Below, one piece after another: positions 6,789 to 12,643 of a stretch of DNA of 12,643 nucleotides. The stretch spans positions 1 to 12,643 of the forward strand of contig JAJRWJ010000386.1 in assembly GCA_024276805.1 (NCBI GenBank), read 5' to 3'. Made by a program: the position numbers and the translations under genes. The notes beneath the pieces are model-generated. The model had not been told where the DNA came from, did not search any database, and was given only the letters and a program-made list of their open reading frames with translations. Position 1 is the stretch's first letter. Each line of letters starts with the position of its first letter. This stretch comes from Gammaproteobacteria bacterium. GTDB lineage: Bacteria > Pseudomonadota > Gammaproteobacteria > Methylococcales > Methylomonadaceae.

Positions 6789-8486
6789 ATGGCACAACCT
6801 AGCGACAAAAACATCCGCAAATTTTCTTCAATGGTGGTCAATGGCATGGAACGCGCGCCCAGTCGAGCCATGCTGCACGCCGTCGGCTTCAGTGACGCCG
6901 ACTTCCAGAAGCCGCAAATCGGCATCGCCTCGACATGGAGCATGGTGACGCCCTGCAGCATGCATATCAACACCCTGGCCGACGCTGCCGCCCGTGGGGT
7001 CGACGGCAGCAGTGGCAAGGCCGTGATTTTCAACACCATCACCATCTCCGACGGTATCTCCATGGGTACCGAGGGTATGAAGTATTCCCTGGTCTCCCGG
7101 GAAGTGATCGCCGATTCCATCGAAACCGTGGTCGGCTGCCAGGGATTCGACGGCGTCGTCGCCATCGGTGGCTGCGACAAGAACATGCCCGGTTGCATGA
7201 TAGCCCTGTCACGGCTGAACCGACCCGCCATCTTCGTCTATGGCGGCACCATCCTGCCCGGCTGCCACAAGGACAAGAAACTGGATATCGTTTCGGTATT
7301 CGAAGCGGTCGGCGCCCGGGCGAACGACAGGATCGACGACACTGAACTGCACGCCATCGAAACAAAGGCAATTCCCGGCGCGGGTTCCTGCGGTGGCATG
7401 TACACCGCCAACACCATGGCCTCGGCCATCGAGGCGCTGGGCATGAGCCTGCCCAACAGTTCCGCTCAGGCGGCCATTTCCGAAGACAAGCGCCTGGACT
7501 GTGAACGGGCCGGGGCAGCGGTACTGGAACTGCTGAAAAAAGACATCAAACCCAGCGACATCATGACCCGGGAAGCCTTCGAAAATGCCATTACCGTGAT
7601 CATCGCCCTGGGCGGGTCGACCAATGCCGTGCTGCACATGCTGGCCATGGCGCATGCCGGCGGCATCGATATCCAGCTGGATGATTTCACCCGCATCGGC
7701 AAGAATGTACCGATGCTTGCGGATCTCAAACCCAGCGGCCGCTATCAAATGGCGGAACTGATCGAAATCGGCGGCATACAACCGTTGATGAAAGCACTGC
7801 TGGATCGTGGCCTGCTGCACGGCGACTGCCTGACCGTCACCGGCAAAACCCTGGCGGAGAACCTGGCCGATGTAAAGCCCTATCCCGAAGGTCAGGACAT
7901 GATCCACTCCTTCGACGACCCGATCAAGAAGGACAGCCATCTGGTCGTTTTACACGGCAACCTGGCAACCCAGGGCGCGGTGGCAAAAATCACCGGCAAG
8001 GAGGGATTGCGCTTCACTGGCGCCGCCAGGGTCTTCGACTGTGAGGAAGAGGCTCTGCACAGCATTCTCGATGGCTCGATCGTCAAGGGTGATGTGATCG
8101 TGATCCGCTACGAGGGGCCGAAGGGAGGTCCCGGCATGCGGGAGATGCTCTCCCCTACCTCGGCCGTGATGGGCAAAGGCCTGGGCCAGGAGGTGGCTTT
8201 GATCACCGATGGCCGCTTTTCCGGCGGCACGCATGGCTTCGTGGTCGGCCATATCACGCCGGAAGCCTATGTCGGCGGCGCACTGGCAATCGTCCAGGAT
8301 GGCGACACCATCAGCATCGATGCCGAAAGCCGGGAATTGCAGCTGCACGTCAACGAACATGAAATGGCCCGGCGCATGGAGCGCTGGCATCAGCCTGAGC
8401 CCCGCTACACGCGGGGCGTCCTGGCAAAATATGCCAAACTGGTCAGTTCCGCGTCGCAGGGCGCGGTGACCGACGCTCTGGATTGA
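6789..8486 (+). CDS. ilvD: Dihydroxy-acid dehydratase
   Basis: Dehydrates 2,3-dihydroxyisovalerate and 2,3-dihydroxy-3-methylvalerate to the keto acids that become valine, leucine and isoleucine (and pantothenate). At 565 residues it is the short IlvD type, about 50 shorter than the E. coli enzyme (616). Three cysteines sit where the cluster ligands are expected: Cys56 in VTPCSM, Cys129 in GGCDKNMPGC, and Cys201 in AGSCGGMYTANTM. The short type with these three cysteines is usually a [2Fe-2S] enzyme, more oxygen-tolerant than the [4Fe-4S] enzyme of E. coli; that is family knowledge, not something the sequence proves. Lys131, after the Cys-Asp, matches the Mg-binding lysine. DGRFSGGTHGF near the C-terminus carries the proposed catalytic serine. 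The related Edd (phosphogluconate dehydratase) is less likely given the length and motifs. argA follows within about 50-70 bases. Confidence 0.95.
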   Translation: MAQPSDKNIRKFSSMVVNGMERAPSRAMLHAVGFSDADFQKPQIGIASTWSMVTPCSMHINTLADAAARGVDGSSGKAVIFNTITISDGISMGTEGMKYSLVSREVIADSIETVVGCQGFDGVVAIGGCDKNMPGCMIALSRLNRPAIFVYGGTILPGCHKDKKLDIVSVFEAVGARANDRIDDTELHAIETKAIPGAGSCGGMYTANTMASAIEALGMSLPNSSAQAAISEDKRLDCERAGAAVLELLKKDIKPSDIMTREAFENAITVIIALGGSTNAVLHMLAMAHAGGIDIQLDDFTRIGKNVPMLADLKPSGRYQMAELIEIGGIQPLMKALLDRGLLHGDCLTVTGKTLAENLADVKPYPEGQDMIHSFDDPIKKDSHLVVLHGNLATQGAVAKITGKEGLRFTGAARVFDCEEEALHSILDGSIVKGDVIVIRYEGPKGGPGMREMLSPTSAVMGKGLGQEVALITDGRFSGGTHGFVVGHITPEAYVGGALAIVQDGDTISIDAESRELQLHVNEHEMARRMERWHQPEPRYTRGVLAKYAKLVSSASQGAVTDALD

Positions 8487-8558
8487 CAGACTGCTCCGAG
8501 GCGCCGCCACTTCCCCCGACCGCGCCCGGCCGCCATGTCATCACAGGCCTTGACCGAG

Positions 8559-9899
8559 ATGAATTCCCAACAGCGCCCCCCGGACCAGCAGCAGGGCTTT
8601 GTCAGCTGGTTCAGAAATTCATCCCCGTACATCCACGCACATCGCAAGCGAACTTTTGTCATCTCCTTTGGTGGTGAAGCAGTACTCGATCCGGCATTTG
8701 CCAATCATGTGCATGACCTTGCCCTGCTGAGTAGCCTGGGCGTACGGCTGGTGCTGGTGCATGGCATTCGCCCGCAGATCGACGAACGGTTGCGCAAGCG
8801 CGGCATCACCCCCGGTTTTTACCGGCATCTGCGGATCACCGATGATGCCGCCCTGCAATGCGTCAAGGAGGCTGCCGGCCTGGTGCGCGTGGAAATCGAA
8901 GCACTGCTGTCGATGGGACTGGCCAATTCACCAATGGCCGGGGCCAAGATGCGGGTGATATCGGGAAATTTCGTCACGGCAAGACCCATCGGCGTCATCG
9001 ACGGCATCGATTATTGCCATACCGGAGAAATCCGCAGGGTGGACCAGGGTGCCATTCAGCAGCAGCTGGAGCGGCATAATGTCGTTCTGGTCTCACCGAT
9101 AGGCTATTCGCCCAGCGGGGAAATCTTCAACCTTTGCGCCGAACAAGTCGCCACCGATATCGCCATCGCCCTGCAGGCGGAAAAATTACTGCTGCTCACC
9201 GAGCAAAAACTCCTCGATCCCGACAACGGGCAGCTGCTGCAACAACTTACCACGGCCCAGGCGGAACAATTCCTGGAGCAGCACAACCATCTCGCGGCAA
9301 GCATCATTCATCCACTGCAGGCAGCAATCAGAAGCTGCCTGGGCGGTGTGCTGCGGGCGCATCTGCTCGACCGAACCCAGGATGGCGCTCTACTCCTGGA
9401 ACTGTTCACCCGGGACGGGTCCGGCACACTGATCAGCTCCACTCCCTTCGAGACATTGCGTCAGGCGACCCTGAACGACATTCCCGGCATTCTGGAACTG
9501 ATTACACCGCTGGAGGAACAGGGCAAACTGATCAAGCGCTCGCATGAACATCTGGAAATGGAAATCGATGACTACACCATAATAGAACGAGACGGCCTGA
9601 TCATCGGCTGTGCAGCGCTGCATGACATCCCGGACAGTGATGCCGGCATCATCGCCTGTTTTGCCATCCACAACGATTATCAAAATGCCAGCCGTGGCAA
9701 ACAACTGTTCGCCACTATCCGCAGTCAGGCAAGGCAACGACGACTGAAGAAACTGTTTGTCCTGTCCACACAAACCATGCACTGGTTTGTGGAGCGCGGC
9801 TTTCAGCCTGCCGGGCTGGATGACCTGCCATCAGCGCTGCGCCGTCAGTACGACCATAAGCGCAATACCAGAATTCTTTGTCTGCCCGTCGAACCATGA
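8559..9899 (+). CDS. argA: N-acetylglutamate synthase (classical ArgA)
   Basis: Acetylates glutamate with acetyl-CoA, the committed and arginine-feedback-inhibited step of arginine synthesis. It is a two-domain protein. Residues of about 15-285 form an amino-acid-kinase-like domain (KRTFVISFGGEAV, then LVLVHGIRPQID) that in this family binds arginine instead of catalysing. About 300-440 is a GNAT acetyltransferase domain (ATLNDIPGILELI, IIGCAALHD, KLFVLSTQTMHWFVERGF). From the ATG at 8559 it has 446 residues, close to E. coli ArgA (443), with AGG ten bases upstream. An ATG at 8535 would add eight residues but lacks a ribosome-binding site. It follows ilvD closely and is probably in one transcript with it. 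Its TGA overlaps the cpdA ATG. Presence of classical ArgA fits the linear or mixed pathway; argE/argJ is not in the window, so this cannot be decided. Confidence 0.95.
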   Translation: MNSQQRPPDQQQGFVSWFRNSSPYIHAHRKRTFVISFGGEAVLDPAFANHVHDLALLSSLGVRLVLVHGIRPQIDERLRKRGITPGFYRHLRITDDAALQCVKEAAGLVRVEIEALLSMGLANSPMAGAKMRVISGNFVTARPIGVIDGIDYCHTGEIRRVDQGAIQQQLERHNVVLVSPIGYSPSGEIFNLCAEQVATDIAIALQAEKLLLLTEQKLLDPDNGQLLQQLTTAQAEQFLEQHNHLAASIIHPLQAAIRSCLGGVLRAHLLDRTQDGALLLELFTRDGSGTLISSTPFETLRQATLNDIPGILELITPLEEQGKLIKRSHEHLEMEIDDYTIIERDGLIIGCAALHDIPDSDAGIIACFAIHNDYQNASRGKQLFATIRSQARQRRLKKLFVLSTQTMHWFVERGFQPAGLDDLPSALRRQYDHKRNTRILCLPVEP

Positions 9900-10717
9900 A
9901 ACACGCCGCCATGCCCCTCGCTCGTGAACAACAGCCGCTGAAAATACTGCAGATCTCCGATCTGCATATCCTGGCGGAAGCCGGAGATACCATGCTGGGC
10001 ATCGATACCGAATATTATTTTCATGCCGTTCTGCGGCAAGCCGGCTCCACCGGCAATTACGACCTGGTACTGGTCAGCGGCGATCTGACCCAGTATCCCT
10101 GCCTTGCCAGCTATCGACGCATCCATGCCGCACTGCAAAAACTGCATACGCCATGCCTTTGCCTGCCTGGTAATCACGATGATTTTGCGCAGATGCAGCT
10201 GGTTTTTCAGGGACCCGACATCAGCTGCAACAAACAGAAGCTGCTGGGAAACTGGCAGATCATCTGCCTGAACAGCCAGATACCGGATTCACCCTGTGGT
10301 CGCTTGAGCAACGCTGAGCTGGAATTTCTCGAATCCTGCCTGCAGCGGAATCCGGAACGCTTCGCAATAATCGCCGTGCATCATCATTGCATACCGACCG
10401 ACTGCCGGTGGATGGATATCATGCAGATAGCAAACAGCGCACAACTGCTGGAACTGCTGGCCCGCCACCCCAAAGCCCGGGCGATCACCTTCGGTCACAT
10501 TCATCACAGCCTGCACAGCATTCAGAACAACCTGGAAATCTTCGCCGCACCAGCGACCTGTTTTCAGTTCAATCTCGACAGCAGGGAATTTGCCCTGCGG
10601 CAGACCCCTCCAGGCTATCGCATCTTCAGCCTCTATCCAGACGGCCGGATCGATTCCGAAGTCCTGCGCCTGCCGGGCAGGCTGACCGAGCTGCAAATGG
10701 ATTCCGAGGGTTATTGA
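9896..10717 (+). CDS. cpdA: 3',5'-cyclic-AMP phosphodiesterase CpdA
   Basis: Class III metallophosphoesterase predicted to hydrolyse cAMP to AMP and so damp CRP signalling. From the ATG at 9896 it has 273 residues, close to E. coli CpdA (275). The metal-binding blocks are complete and correctly spaced: SDLH (Asp22, His24), GDLTQ (Asp63), GNHDD (Asn93, His94), VHHHC and GHIHH. The start is chosen because ATG overlaps the argA stop as ATGA, a layout typical of translational coupling. A TTG at 9878 would add six residues inside argA, and an ATG at 9911 is also possible. Sequence alone cannot exclude another phosphodiester substrate in this family, but overall length and motif order favour CpdA. 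No clear terminator lies in the 137 bases before the convergent rppH. Confidence 0.88.
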   Translation: MKHAAMPLAREQQPLKILQISDLHILAEAGDTMLGIDTEYYFHAVLRQAGSTGNYDLVLVSGDLTQYPCLASYRRIHAALQKLHTPCLCLPGNHDDFAQMQLVFQGPDISCNKQKLLGNWQIICLNSQIPDSPCGRLSNAELEFLESCLQRNPERFAIIAVHHHCIPTDCRWMDIMQIANSAQLLELLARHPKARAITFGHIHHSLHSIQNNLEIFAAPATCFQFNLDSREFALRQTPPGYRIFSLYPDGRIDSEVLRLPGRLTELQMDSEGY

Positions 10718-10854
10718 AGGCCTTTCAGGTAATATCGCTTTATTTTCGGAATAATCCTGGGTGTGCAGTGCAAACTCAGCGTATCGCTTGTGATGATCGA
10801 ATATGACGGCAGATCCTTTGCGCCCCGAAACTATCCAGCAATGCCGTGTGCGCT

Positions 10855-11391
10855 TCAAATATCAAACTGACGCAAGGTATTCTTGGCCAGATACCCTTCC
10901 GCGCTGATCGGCACCGATTCTGGAATCAGCATCTCGCCCAGTTCGGTCATCGCCCTCCGGTACACCTTGCGTTTGAAATAGACGACCTGCTTGATCGGCT
11001 CCCAATAATCCACCCAGCGCCAGTGATCGAATTCGGGCTTTTCCCCACAATCGAAGCGGACATTGGACTCTTTGCTCACCAGGCGCAAAATAAACCAGAT
11101 CTGCTTCTGCCCGATACAAAGCGGCATGGATTTTTTACGAATATAGCGATCAGGCAGTCTATAGCGCAGCCAATAGCGGGTTCTGCCAATCAATTGCACA
11201 TGTTCAGCCTGCAGCCCGGTTTCCTCCCACAATTCGCGATACATCGCCGCCTCCGGGGTTTCGTCCGGATGGATACCACCCTGGGGAAACTGCCATGAAT
11301 TCATGCCTGTGCGTTTTGCCCAAAACAAACGGCCATCATCATTGCAAAGGATGATACCGACATTGGGCCGGTACCCTTTAGAATCGATCAT
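10855..11391 (-). CDS. rppH: RNA pyrophosphohydrolase RppH
   Basis: Nudix hydrolase that removes pyrophosphate from the 5' triphosphate end of mRNAs, leaving a monophosphate that stimulates RNase E decay. It has 178 residues (E. coli 176). It starts with MIDSKGYRPNVGIIL, the family N-terminus, and has the full Nudix box at 38-60, including Arg52, Glu53, Glu56 and Glu57, which coordinate Mg. WQFPQGGI directly before the box and HWRWVDYWEPI and VVYFKRKVYRRAM after it are RppH-specific and separate it from other Nudix proteins. The ATG at 11389-11391 has AGG at a suitable distance on the minus strand. It is divergent from the HAD phosphatase gene, an arrangement I recall from Pseudomonas, where rppH is followed by ptsP. 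Here cpdA converges on it. Confidence 0.96.
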   Translation of the reverse strand: MIDSKGYRPNVGIILCNDDGRLFWAKRTGMNSWQFPQGGIHPDETPEAAMYRELWEETGLQAEHVQLIGRTRYWLRYRLPDRYIRKKSMPLCIGQKQIWFILRLVSKESNVRFDCGEKPEFDHWRWVDYWEPIKQVVYFKRKVYRRAMTELGEMLIPESVPISAEGYLAKNTLRQFDI

Positions 11392-11580
11392 GTTGTAACC
11401 TGCATAGAAATACTTGGGTCATATAGCCTGGCTTATCCAGACCAGCGATCCAGCCCCTGTTCGGCGCCTTGTCGATCAGCAACAAGATGCGGCTGAAGCG
11501 TTTCTGTTACCATTTGTTGGCAGTCATCGAAACAATAATATCCAGCATGCATCACTGTGCATTTATTTTTTCACTGACAA

Positions 11581-11589
11581 TGGTAGAAT
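11581..11589 (+). promoter_or_regulatory. Extended -10 promoter element
   Basis: TGGTAGAAT is the TGn motif joined to a 5-of-6 -10 hexamer (TAGAAT, 11584-11589). Extended -10 promoters can work with a poor -35, and none is convincing here (TTTATT-like sequence at the expected distance). Transcription would begin near 11596 and meet the terminator at 11642 after about 45 nt. Confidence 0.4.
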
Positions 11590-11595
11590 CCCGAA

Positions 11596-11670
11596 TGCGA
11601 AGGCATAAATCGTACTTGCCGATATTGTTCCATAAAATGATAGGAGATGCCATAGCATCTCTTTTTCTTT
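11596..11670 (+). ncRNA. Candidate small RNA or 5' leader of about 75 nt
   Basis: The segment is bounded by an extended -10 promoter and a strong intrinsic terminator, and lies between two divergent genes. A promoter and terminator facing the same way with no coding gene between them is the classic signature of a small RNA. It could also be the attenuated leader of the HAD gene 100 bases downstream. I do not recognise an Rfam family. The terminator hairpin plus U-rich tail would suit Hfq binding. The 5' boundary is inferred from the promoter only. Confidence 0.35.
11642..11670 (+). terminator. Strong + strand intrinsic terminator
   Basis: GAGATGC (11644-11650) and GCATCTC (11655-11661) form seven perfect pairs over a CATA tetraloop. 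The stem can extend to nine pairs with a G-U and an A-U at the base. A T-rich tail with T5, C and T3 or more follows (11662-11670). On the minus strand no T-run follows, so it acts only on rightward transcription. No plus-strand gene ends upstream of it. Confidence 0.65.
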
Positions 11671-11769
11671 TACTCTCAGGAGTGCACGGCTTCAGTCACG
11701 GCAGACTGCCCGTGTCGGCGCTGGCGTTGCCAACCCCCTTGACCTTGACAAATTGAACAGGTTCTACCG

Positions 11770-12453
11770 ATTAGTTTAGCGATTTTCGATCTGGACAACA
11801 CTTTGATCGCCGATGACAGTGATTATCTATGGGGCCAGTTTCTTGTCGACCAGGGCATCGTCGATAAATTGCACTATGAACAGGCCAATGCCAGATTCTA
11901 TCAGGATTACAAGCAAGGTATTCTGGACATGACCGCTTTTCTCCGGTTTTCCCTGCAGCCCCTGGCCGATAACGATCCGCAGCAGCTGCGCCAATGGCGC
12001 AAACAGTTTATTCAGGAAATCATCGAACCGTTATTGCTGAAAGCCGCACAGGAACTGGTCGACAAACATAGAAACAGAGGTGACACGTTGCTGGTGATTA
12101 CCGCAACCAATCGCTTCATCACCGAACCCATCGTGCAACTTTATGGCATCGACAACCTGCTGGCGACCAGGCCGGAAATCAAGGATGGGCGATATACCGG
12201 TGACTTTGTCGGTGAGCCCTGTTATCAGCAGGGCAAAGTGAAACAGCTCCGGCAATGGTTGCATGACACAGGCCACAATCTGGACGACAGCTGGTTCTAC
12301 AGCGATTCCCATAACGACCTGCCACTGTTGCAGCTGGTGGCAAACCCGGTGGCAGTAGACCCCGATGCACAATTGCAGGAGCATGCCAGACAGGCGCACT
12401 GGCCCATTATCAGCCTGAGGAATCATGCCTGCCCAGTGCACCATTTCAAGTAG
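11770..12453 (+). CDS. HAD-IB phosphatase (histidinol-phosphatase-like), apparent ATT start
   Basis: Member of HAD subfamily IB, related to phosphoserine phosphatase (TIGR01490-like). The motifs are: I, DLDNT (Asp7 nucleophile, Asp9); II, ITATN (about residues 110-114); a lysine in GKVKQL; and IV, SDSHNDLP (Asp179, Asp183). A helical cap lies between motifs I and II. The first ATG/GTG/TTG in frame is TTG at 11803, which would cut off motif I and kill the enzyme. The frame is open back to the stop at 11746-11748, and homologues begin Met-x-Leu-Ala-hydrophobic-Phe-Asp-Leu-Asp. This aligns the start with ATT at 11770, eight bases after AGG (11759-11761), for 227 residues. I recall a Pseudomonas aeruginosa homologue next to rppH (PA0335) being reported as histidinol-phosphate phosphatase; that substrate is an inference here. 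Confidence 0.85.
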   Translation: MSLAIFDLDNTLIADDSDYLWGQFLVDQGIVDKLHYEQANARFYQDYKQGILDMTAFLRFSLQPLADNDPQQLRQWRKQFIQEIIEPLLLKAAQELVDKHRNRGDTLLVITATNRFITEPIVQLYGIDNLLATRPEIKDGRYTGDFVGEPCYQQGKVKQLRQWLHDTGHNLDDSWFYSDSHNDLPLLQLVANPVAVDPDAQLQEHARQAHWPIISLRNHACPVHHFK

Positions 12454-12466
12454 AGACCGGGGCTGC

Positions 12467-12495
12467 GCCGGATGCGCGATGCTTATCCTGCCTAC
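12467..12495 (+). repeat. REP sequence, left copy
   Basis: A 29-bp repetitive extragenic palindrome beginning GCCGGATGCG and ending CTTATCCTGCCTAC, with the imperfect hairpin GGAT...ATCC inside. It starts 14 bp after the HAD gene stop. Head and tail match the E. coli REP consensus as I remember it. Confidence 0.7.
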
Positions 12496-12520
12496 AGCAG
12501 GGCCTGCACGAAAATTTCCC

Positions 12521-12549
12521 GTAGGCCGGATAAGTGAAACGCATCCGGC
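12521..12549 (-). repeat. REP sequence, inverted right copy
   Basis: The reverse complement matches the left copy at 23 of 29 positions. The 10-base head is identical, 13 of 14 tail bases agree, and all five middle bases differ. The two copies face each other across a 25-bp spacer containing GCAGGGCCTGC, forming a BIME-like unit that can fold into one long hairpin at the 3' end of the HAD message. Confidence 0.7.
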
Positions 12550-12643
12550 AAAAAGCCCGGGCGGCCACTTCCGTGGCAGGCCAAAGGCATTTATTTTTTT
12601 TGGATATAGAATATCTGTCGTTCCGATTCCTTGAGGAACTCCA
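12550..12643. other. Tail of the window: hairpin and T-run, no gene
   Basis: GCCAC (12564-12568) pairs with GTGGC (12573-12577) over a TTCC loop. Eight T occur at 12594-12601, too far from the stem for a textbook terminator. GATAT/ATATC (12603-12615) is a small inverted repeat. The next gene lies outside the window. Confidence 0.4.

Larger units (their letters stand above)
11392..11769. other. Divergent intergenic region rppH / HAD gene
   Basis: About 380 bases without a convincing protein gene. It must hold the rppH promoter on the minus strand, but I found no convincing hexamer pair. On the plus strand it holds a small hairpin ATGCA/TGCAT (11547-11562) followed by T6 (11566-11571), an extended -10 promoter at 11581-11589, a strong terminator at 11642-11670, and an unused AGGAG at 11678-11682. 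Open frames here, such as one from a TTG at 11469 to 11756, have no family look. Confidence 0.6.

Noticed and set aside
7209..7940. 243-codon open frame opposite ilvD
   Set aside because: It is fully embedded in ilvD, whose cluster and active-site motifs are intact, and has no recognisable features of its own.
11469..11756. 95-codon plus-strand frame in the rppH-HAD gap, including a hydrophobic stretch (IASLFLLLSG)
   Set aside because: It has a TTG start without a ribosome-binding site, runs through the strong terminator, and shows no family resemblance; the structured RNA explanation is better.
11739..11775. TTGACA at 11745-11750 as the -35 box of a HAD gene promoter
   Set aside because: No acceptable -10 hexamer lies 16-18 bases downstream, and transcription would start at or after the start codon.
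11803..12453. TTG at 11803 as start of the HAD phosphatase
   Set aside because: It would remove the DLDNT catalytic motif that is clearly encoded in the same frame at 11782-11805.
1..12643. CRISPR arrays, transposase genes, tRNA or rRNA genes, toxin-antitoxin or defence genes
   Set aside because: No regularly spaced repeats, no transposase or integrase motifs, no tRNA-like folds with CCA-type ends and no rRNA segments were seen; the protein genes are all housekeeping.

Overview
The window reads as ordinary chromosome of a gammaproteobacterium. RNase T, the MlaA lipoprotein, the E. coli-type dihydroorotase, monothiol glutaredoxin GrxD, classical ArgA, CpdA and RppH together are typical of that class. 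A free-living, methanotroph-like or sulfur-oxidiser-like lineage is possible (the short type of IlvD and the style of the dispersed palindromic repeat suggest it), but I cannot name a genus. There is no phage, transposase, CRISPR array, rRNA or tRNA, and I see no new multi-gene system. The unexplained material lies in the intergenic regions.

Layout. 1-1134: pyrC (+) with a plausible promoter and a short leader. 1135-1400: convergent gap with terminator-like hairpins. 1401-2228: mlaA (-). 2229-2442: divergent gap with a perfect 14-bp palindrome. 2443-3102: rnt (+). 3103-3265: convergent gap almost filled by a degenerate multi-hairpin dispersed repeat. 3266-3589: grxD (-). 3757-5836: argD-argF operon (+) behind a good sigma70-type promoter. 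5837-6045: a promoter, a 10-codon mini-ORF and an intrinsic-terminator-like hairpin. 6046-6714: YgiM-like SH3 membrane protein (+). 6789-8486: ilvD (+). 8559-9899: argA (+), overlapping cpdA (9896-10717, +) by ATGA. 10855-11391: rppH (-). 11392-11769: a divergent gap of about 380 bases holding an extended -10 promoter and a strong + strand terminator, which could be a small RNA or a leader attenuator. 11770-12453: HAD-IB phosphatase (+) whose only sensible start codon is ATT. 12454-12643: a pair of E. coli-like REP sequences, then a T-run.

How the genes work together. Three genes belong to arginine synthesis: argA (first step), argD (fourth step) and argF (citrulline formation). pyrC and argF both sit on pathways that use carbamoyl phosphate. 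ilvD makes the 2-keto acid precursors of branched-chain amino acids. cpdA is probably translated from the argA message and would lower cAMP. rnt and rppH act in RNA maturation and decay, mlaA in outer-membrane lipid asymmetry, and grxD in Fe-S cluster trafficking, which IlvD, an Fe-S enzyme, may depend on. The HAD phosphatase next to rppH resembles a Pseudomonas gene in the same neighbourhood that I recall being reported as a histidinol-phosphate phosphatase.

The items most worth checking are the ATT start of the HAD gene, the leader upstream of the SH3 gene, and the transcript-like unit between rppH and the HAD gene.
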